The notes under the pieces: generated by a model
What the model was told of the DNA's origin: nothing
What the model saw: only the letters and a program-made list of their open reading frames with translations
The model's database searches: none
In this document: positions 60,878 to 64,000 of the stretch, piece after piece
Position numbering within the stretch: position 1 is the stretch's first letter
Layout: every line of letters begins with the position of its first letter
From: Tranzscheliella williamsii
Lineage: Eukaryota > Basidiomycota > Ustilaginomycetes > Ustilaginales > Ustilaginaceae
Direction of reading: 5' to 3'
Assembly: GCA_023212725.1 (NCBI GenBank)
Contig: JALBYF010000006.1
Location: forward strand, 1 to 64,000
DNA: 64,000 nt
Made by a program: the position numbers and the translations under genes

Positions 60878-63800
60878 CTACACGCTGTCCGTATTCTTAT
60901 TCGTTCTCAAAATGGCATGCTCGTCGGTCTCCTTGGTCAGGCGGACGTCTCGCACGTTGGGGGTATCGTAGGCATGGTTTAGGCCGAGAGCGGCCGGATC
61001 CAGCTTCTTTTCGTCGGCGAAGCGGTGCGCATCGCCCGCATACAACGCTGCATGGTCTACAGCCGCGTCAGCGGCATCACCACCGCCGCCGCCGCCGCCG
61101 CCGCCGCGGCCGTTGACGTCGTCGTCGTCGACGTCGTACTCGGTATCTTGAAGGAGGCCGCCAAGCGCCCGCTGTTGTGCCCAGAGATCCTCGGCCATGT
61201 CCAAATTTCGACACATGGAAATGTTGCGCACAATCTGGGCCTCTCGTCGCAGATGCAGCTGCCGCCGCAGGCTCTGTGTTAGAAACGTCTCCAAGGTCTG
61301 GAGCGGCCAGTCTTTGGGCACTAGCTCGAGTACTTCACAGCTATTCAGGTGCTGTGCCTGTGTGTTGAGTAGGTGCGCCGGCGCGATGCGGAAGCTTTCT
61401 TCTGCACCGTTTTCCATATAGACGGAGAGCAGTTGTTTCAACAGATGCTCCTTCCGTTCGTGCCCGGAAAGCGGATACTGGCCGGTCGCTTTGTAGTGTA
61501 CCTTGACCCGCTCAGCATGGGTGCGGCTCAGCATAGCCGCGAATGGATGCAGCGACCGGTGGTCCTCAGCAACCGAGGACGCCAGCATCGGCGAAAGCAC
61601 TTCGCCATCCTGCGAGCAGTACGCCTCGGCGCTGTTAGCGTCCCTGAGCCGGACCGCCAGCAGCGAAAGAGCCTCTCTATCCCTTCCCAGCTTGCCGAGA
61701 ACAATTGCTTCCTCGTACATCAGCTCGTGCAGACCGTTCAGCTCGCGCAATATATCTTCGCAGTCGAGCACCGTCGAGCCCTGCAAAAGCATGGCCAGTT
61801 TCAATCGATCCAAGACCCTCGCATCGGTAGCGACGGCCAGGGCAAGATGAGCAAAGTAGGACTCAGCGTAGGAGCCCGTTGAATAATCTTCTGCGGTCTC
61901 CTGTAGCCTCGCTCGGTATCCGCTGTCCTTCAGATTCTCTCTGACCCGGCCGAGCAGGGCTCGAGCGAGGTCATGGTGCATATGCTTGTCCTGTACCTTG
62001 GTACTAGCCATGGCGACTTTCTCCAGGTAGAGTTCCGCCGCATGTGGATCGATGCTTTTGAGCTCTCGCAGTGTCTCCTTCTGTCTTCGGATTGCTTCGA
62101 GCTCCTGCGCTTTCGTGGTTGCGCGTATGGAGTCTCCGCTTTCTTTTGCCGCCTGAAACCCTGTAGTCTTCGTCAGAATTTTGATACCAGCCTCTGGATC
62201 TTTTCGAACGAGCCAAGTGCCATATTTGGACAATAGCGTGGGATCATCTTGTGCTAGAAGTAGGTTCGCAACCTTGTCGGTGGAAACAGAGTTCCTCTCG
62301 CCACTGGCAAATCTGTCTACTCGGTTTCCGTCGATCAAGTCGGTCCAGATCTCAAGGGCCTTCTCGACATCTCCGGTCTGTTCGTAGTGTCGGGCAAGAG
62401 GACTGAGGTAGCCCTTCTCGGCAAGGTGCTTCCGAATAAAATCCCGGTGGCACGCATTGCCTGATGACAGAAACGCTTCAATGTCTTCGTTGACTGACAC
62501 GTCCGTCGACACTTCTTTCGCGTTGAAAAGCAATAGCAAATACGCCTGATCGACGCGCATGTCGACATTGGATATCATCAGCGCGTCCATGTGTGATCCT
62601 GTCCAGTTGAACCCCTCGGCCTGCCGCTTAGCCAATGAAGATTCTGCCCGCCACTGCTCCAAAGCCGAGCGTAGCATCGAATCGGCGCGGCGTTCTAAAC
62701 GTGATCCAAGTTCCAGCAAAGTCGGATCAGATGAAGCATTCAATGGAGGGGAGTAGTTTTCAGTTAGATTACTATGAATCAGATCCTTGACGCTTTGAAG
62801 AGCTCCTGTTGGTGTTTGAAGCTGGCCTAGTCGGGGAACGACCGCTGCAGGAAATACTGCTTCATTCCGCACCGTTTCCATGGCGCCCGATGAGAGGTTG
62901 TTTAGAGACGGGAAAAGACTCAGGAGGAACCTAGGATCTAGAAGGCTGTTAGCTAGTAGTGATGACACACCAGTGAAGTCGGTACGGCGAATAAGCTCCA
63001 AGGCCAGCGACGCATGGACAATGTTTAGGGGCGTTGGACAATTATGACCTCTTGACGACGATGAGCGGACCGGATTCCGCTGTTGATAGACCTGTAAACG
63101 TGCCTGCAACTCCTTGGTGTGGCCTTTGTCAAGTCGGTGCATGGCCCAGTCCAACATATCTTCTTGGCGAACTACAGATACGGAGTTCTTCCCACACAAA
63201 AGGACTTGTATGCGGGGTCGCAAATCAGATTCGTCCACCCGTTTCAGTACTTGCGCATCTGCACTTATATCGTCCAAGGAGACCTTCAAAATATCATATT
63301 GGCCGTGAGCGGAGCTCGTATTACCGTCCCTCCGCATAAGACCGTGCTGGGGCTCCGAAGAAGAACCTATGACAGCTTGAAGAAAGCGTGGCTCCATTCC
63401 GGGAGGCAAATGTTGCGTCTGCACCTTCTCCACACCATCTGCGCCAATGTCGTGGACCTCGATCGTATCATTTCTTAACAGCGACACAAGGTAACGGCCA
63501 TCAGAAGATACGGACCGTGGATGTGACGGCCATTCTAAGAGCTTCGGCGCCGGCTCTCCCGTTTCTTTGACGAACACTCCCAGCGTGATAGAGCCACTGT
63601 GGGATGTGACCAAGAATTCACACCGCGCTGCTGACCGTGTAGCCTGAGAACCGCGGGTATCAAGGGGCGAAGCACTTCTCTCTCTTGACGACAGCTGTGA
63701 GACGGGCAGGGTGATAATGCTTGGCCTGACTTGGGCTGAAGGGGACTCTCCTGTCTGGCTGATGGGGAGGTGAAGCTGAGTGATCGCTCCGGAAGACAGA

Positions 63801-64000
63801 TCGACTAGACTATACTCGGTAGCATTGGCGATGCATAGGGTATCAGCAAAGCGACGAGCGAAGATGGCACCTCCGGGAAGCGGAATGTCCTTGACGTTGG
63901 CCCAAAGCAGATTGCCTTGCCCCTCTGCACCAACCTTGGCCAGAATGATGTTCTTCCTTCGAACAACACATAAGCTCACCATCCCAGCAGCATCTGTACC
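60878..64000 (-). CDS. VPS3: Vps3/Vps39-family tethering subunit, 5' end missing
   Basis: Subunit of the CORVET or HOPS endosome/vacuole tethering complexes. The frame is open to the window edge (GTDAAG precedes an internal Met at 63982), so the N terminus is missing; at least 1040 residues remain. Visible: the C-terminal part of a CNH beta-propeller (ARRFADTLCIANATEYSLVD; FLVTSHSGSITLGVFVKE; EWPSHPRSVSSDGRYLVS), a long alpha-solenoid, and the Vps39-type C-terminal block AQHLNSCEVLELVPKDWPLQ with TFLTQSLRRQLHLRREAQIV. The LGVFVKETGEPAPK phrase favours Vps3/TGFBRAP1 over Vps39. After residue block RALGGLLQ the end is acidic and Gly-rich (nine Gly from a GCC/GGC repeat, about 61078-61105). It lacks the Cys-rich zinc ribbon seen at the end of Vps39. 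Confidence 0.8.
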   Translation of the reverse strand, partial: GTDAAGMVSLCVVRRKNIILAKVGAEGQGNLLWANVKDIPLPGGAIFARRFADTLCIANATEYSLVDLSSGAITQLHLPISQTGESPSAQVRPSIITLPVSQLSSRERSASPLDTRGSQATRSAARCEFLVTSHSGSITLGVFVKETGEPAPKLLEWPSHPRSVSSDGRYLVSLLRNDTIEVHDIGADGVEKVQTQHLPPGMEPRFLQAVIGSSSEPQHGLMRRDGNTSSAHGQYDILKVSLDDISADAQVLKRVDESDLRPRIQVLLCGKNSVSVVRQEDMLDWAMHRLDKGHTKELQARLQVYQQRNPVRSSSSRGHNCPTPLNIVHASLALELIRRTDFTGVSSLLANSLLDPRFLLSLFPSLNNLSSGAMETVRNEAVFPAAVVPRLGQLQTPTGALQSVKDLIHSNLTENYSPPLNASSDPTLLELGSRLERRADSMLRSALEQWRAESSLAKRQAEGFNWTGSHMDALMISNVDMRVDQAYLLLLFNAKEVSTDVSVNEDIEAFLSSGNACHRDFIRKHLAEKGYLSPLARHYEQTGDVEKALEIWTDLIDGNRVDRFASGERNSVSTDKVANLLLAQDDPTLLSKYGTWLVRKDPEAGIKILTKTTGFQAAKESGDSIRATTKAQELEAIRRQKETLRELKSIDPHAAELYLEKVAMASTKVQDKHMHHDLARALLGRVRENLKDSGYRARLQETAEDYSTGSYAESYFAHLALAVATDARVLDRLKLAMLLQGSTVLDCEDILRELNGLHELMYEEAIVLGKLGRDREALSLLAVRLRDANSAEAYCSQDGEVLSPMLASSVAEDHRSLHPFAAMLSRTHAERVKVHYKATGQYPLSGHERKEHLLKQLLSVYMENGAEESFRIAPAHLLNTQAQHLNSCEVLELVPKDWPLQTLETFLTQSLRRQLHLRREAQIVRNISMCRNLDMAEDLWAQQRALGGLLQDTEYDVDDDDVNGRGGGGGGGGGDAADAAVDHAALYAGDAHRFADEKKLDPAALGLNHAYDTPNVRDVRLTKETDEHAILRTNKNTDSV

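Overview
This window looks like nuclear DNA of a basidiomycete fungus, most probably a smut (Ustilaginales). Genes are dense and on both strands. Introns are rare and short (76-158 bp) with GTAAGT/GTGAGT-type donors and CTAAC/CTGAC branch sites. Proteins carry long Ser/Pro/Gln-rich disordered stretches, and one gene is a StuA-type APSES factor that resembles smut Ust1. Species identity is an inference; nothing here fixes it.

Layout. 1-75 is a pure G run, probably a scaffold-end artefact, lying in an intron of a sugar-porter gene (82-1511, minus, cut by the edge). Next come an Mtc1-like gene (1823-3402, plus), a 56-residue three-exon mini gene (3696-4117, minus), a secreted lipase of the Candida antarctica lipase A family (5606-7009, plus) and a second sugar porter (9980-11747, plus). 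From about 12.1 to 18.4 kb the DNA is repeat-derived. It holds a heavily deleted LINE (Tad/I-like, with RNase H) on the minus strand, an intact FAR1/WRKY-GCM1-type zinc-finger ORF of the sort found at the N terminus of MULE transposases, and a second, frameshifted FAR1 copy enclosed by a 53-bp inverted repeat.

18.7-32.6 kb is housekeeping: a 1949-residue disordered protein with a perfect 15-bp VNTR coding Gln/Ala, a CSN12/PCID2-like PCI protein, a UTP16-like nucleolar protein and an Rxt2-like subunit of the Rpd3L deacetylase. 32.6-35.7 kb is almost empty apart from three copies of a 30-bp tandem repeat. The APSES gene (36702-38546) follows, preceded by a striking 971-nt stretch with no ATG. 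Then, on the minus strand, come the cell-wall-integrity MAPKKK Bck1 (39172-44988), a LIM-domain protein (46071-48764) and the bisphosphate nucleotidase Met22/Hal2 (50507-51646). On the plus strand are a two-finger C2H2 factor (54047-55324), a mitochondrial dicarboxylate carrier (56967-57992) and a 75-residue tail-anchored protein (58424-58734). The window closes on the minus strand with an NTF2-like membrane protein (59045-60241) and a Vps3/Vps39-family tethering subunit that runs off the right edge (60878-64000).

The genes do not form one pathway or a metabolic cluster. The two sugar porters and the lipase suggest saprotrophic or host-surface nutrition. Bck1, the LIM protein, the APSES factor and the Vps subunit are parts of the growth and morphogenesis machinery. 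No wholly new system is evident. The most unusual points are the FAR1/inverted-repeat locus, the ATG-free leaders of two transcription-factor genes, and the 22-bp phased repeats upstream of the lipase.
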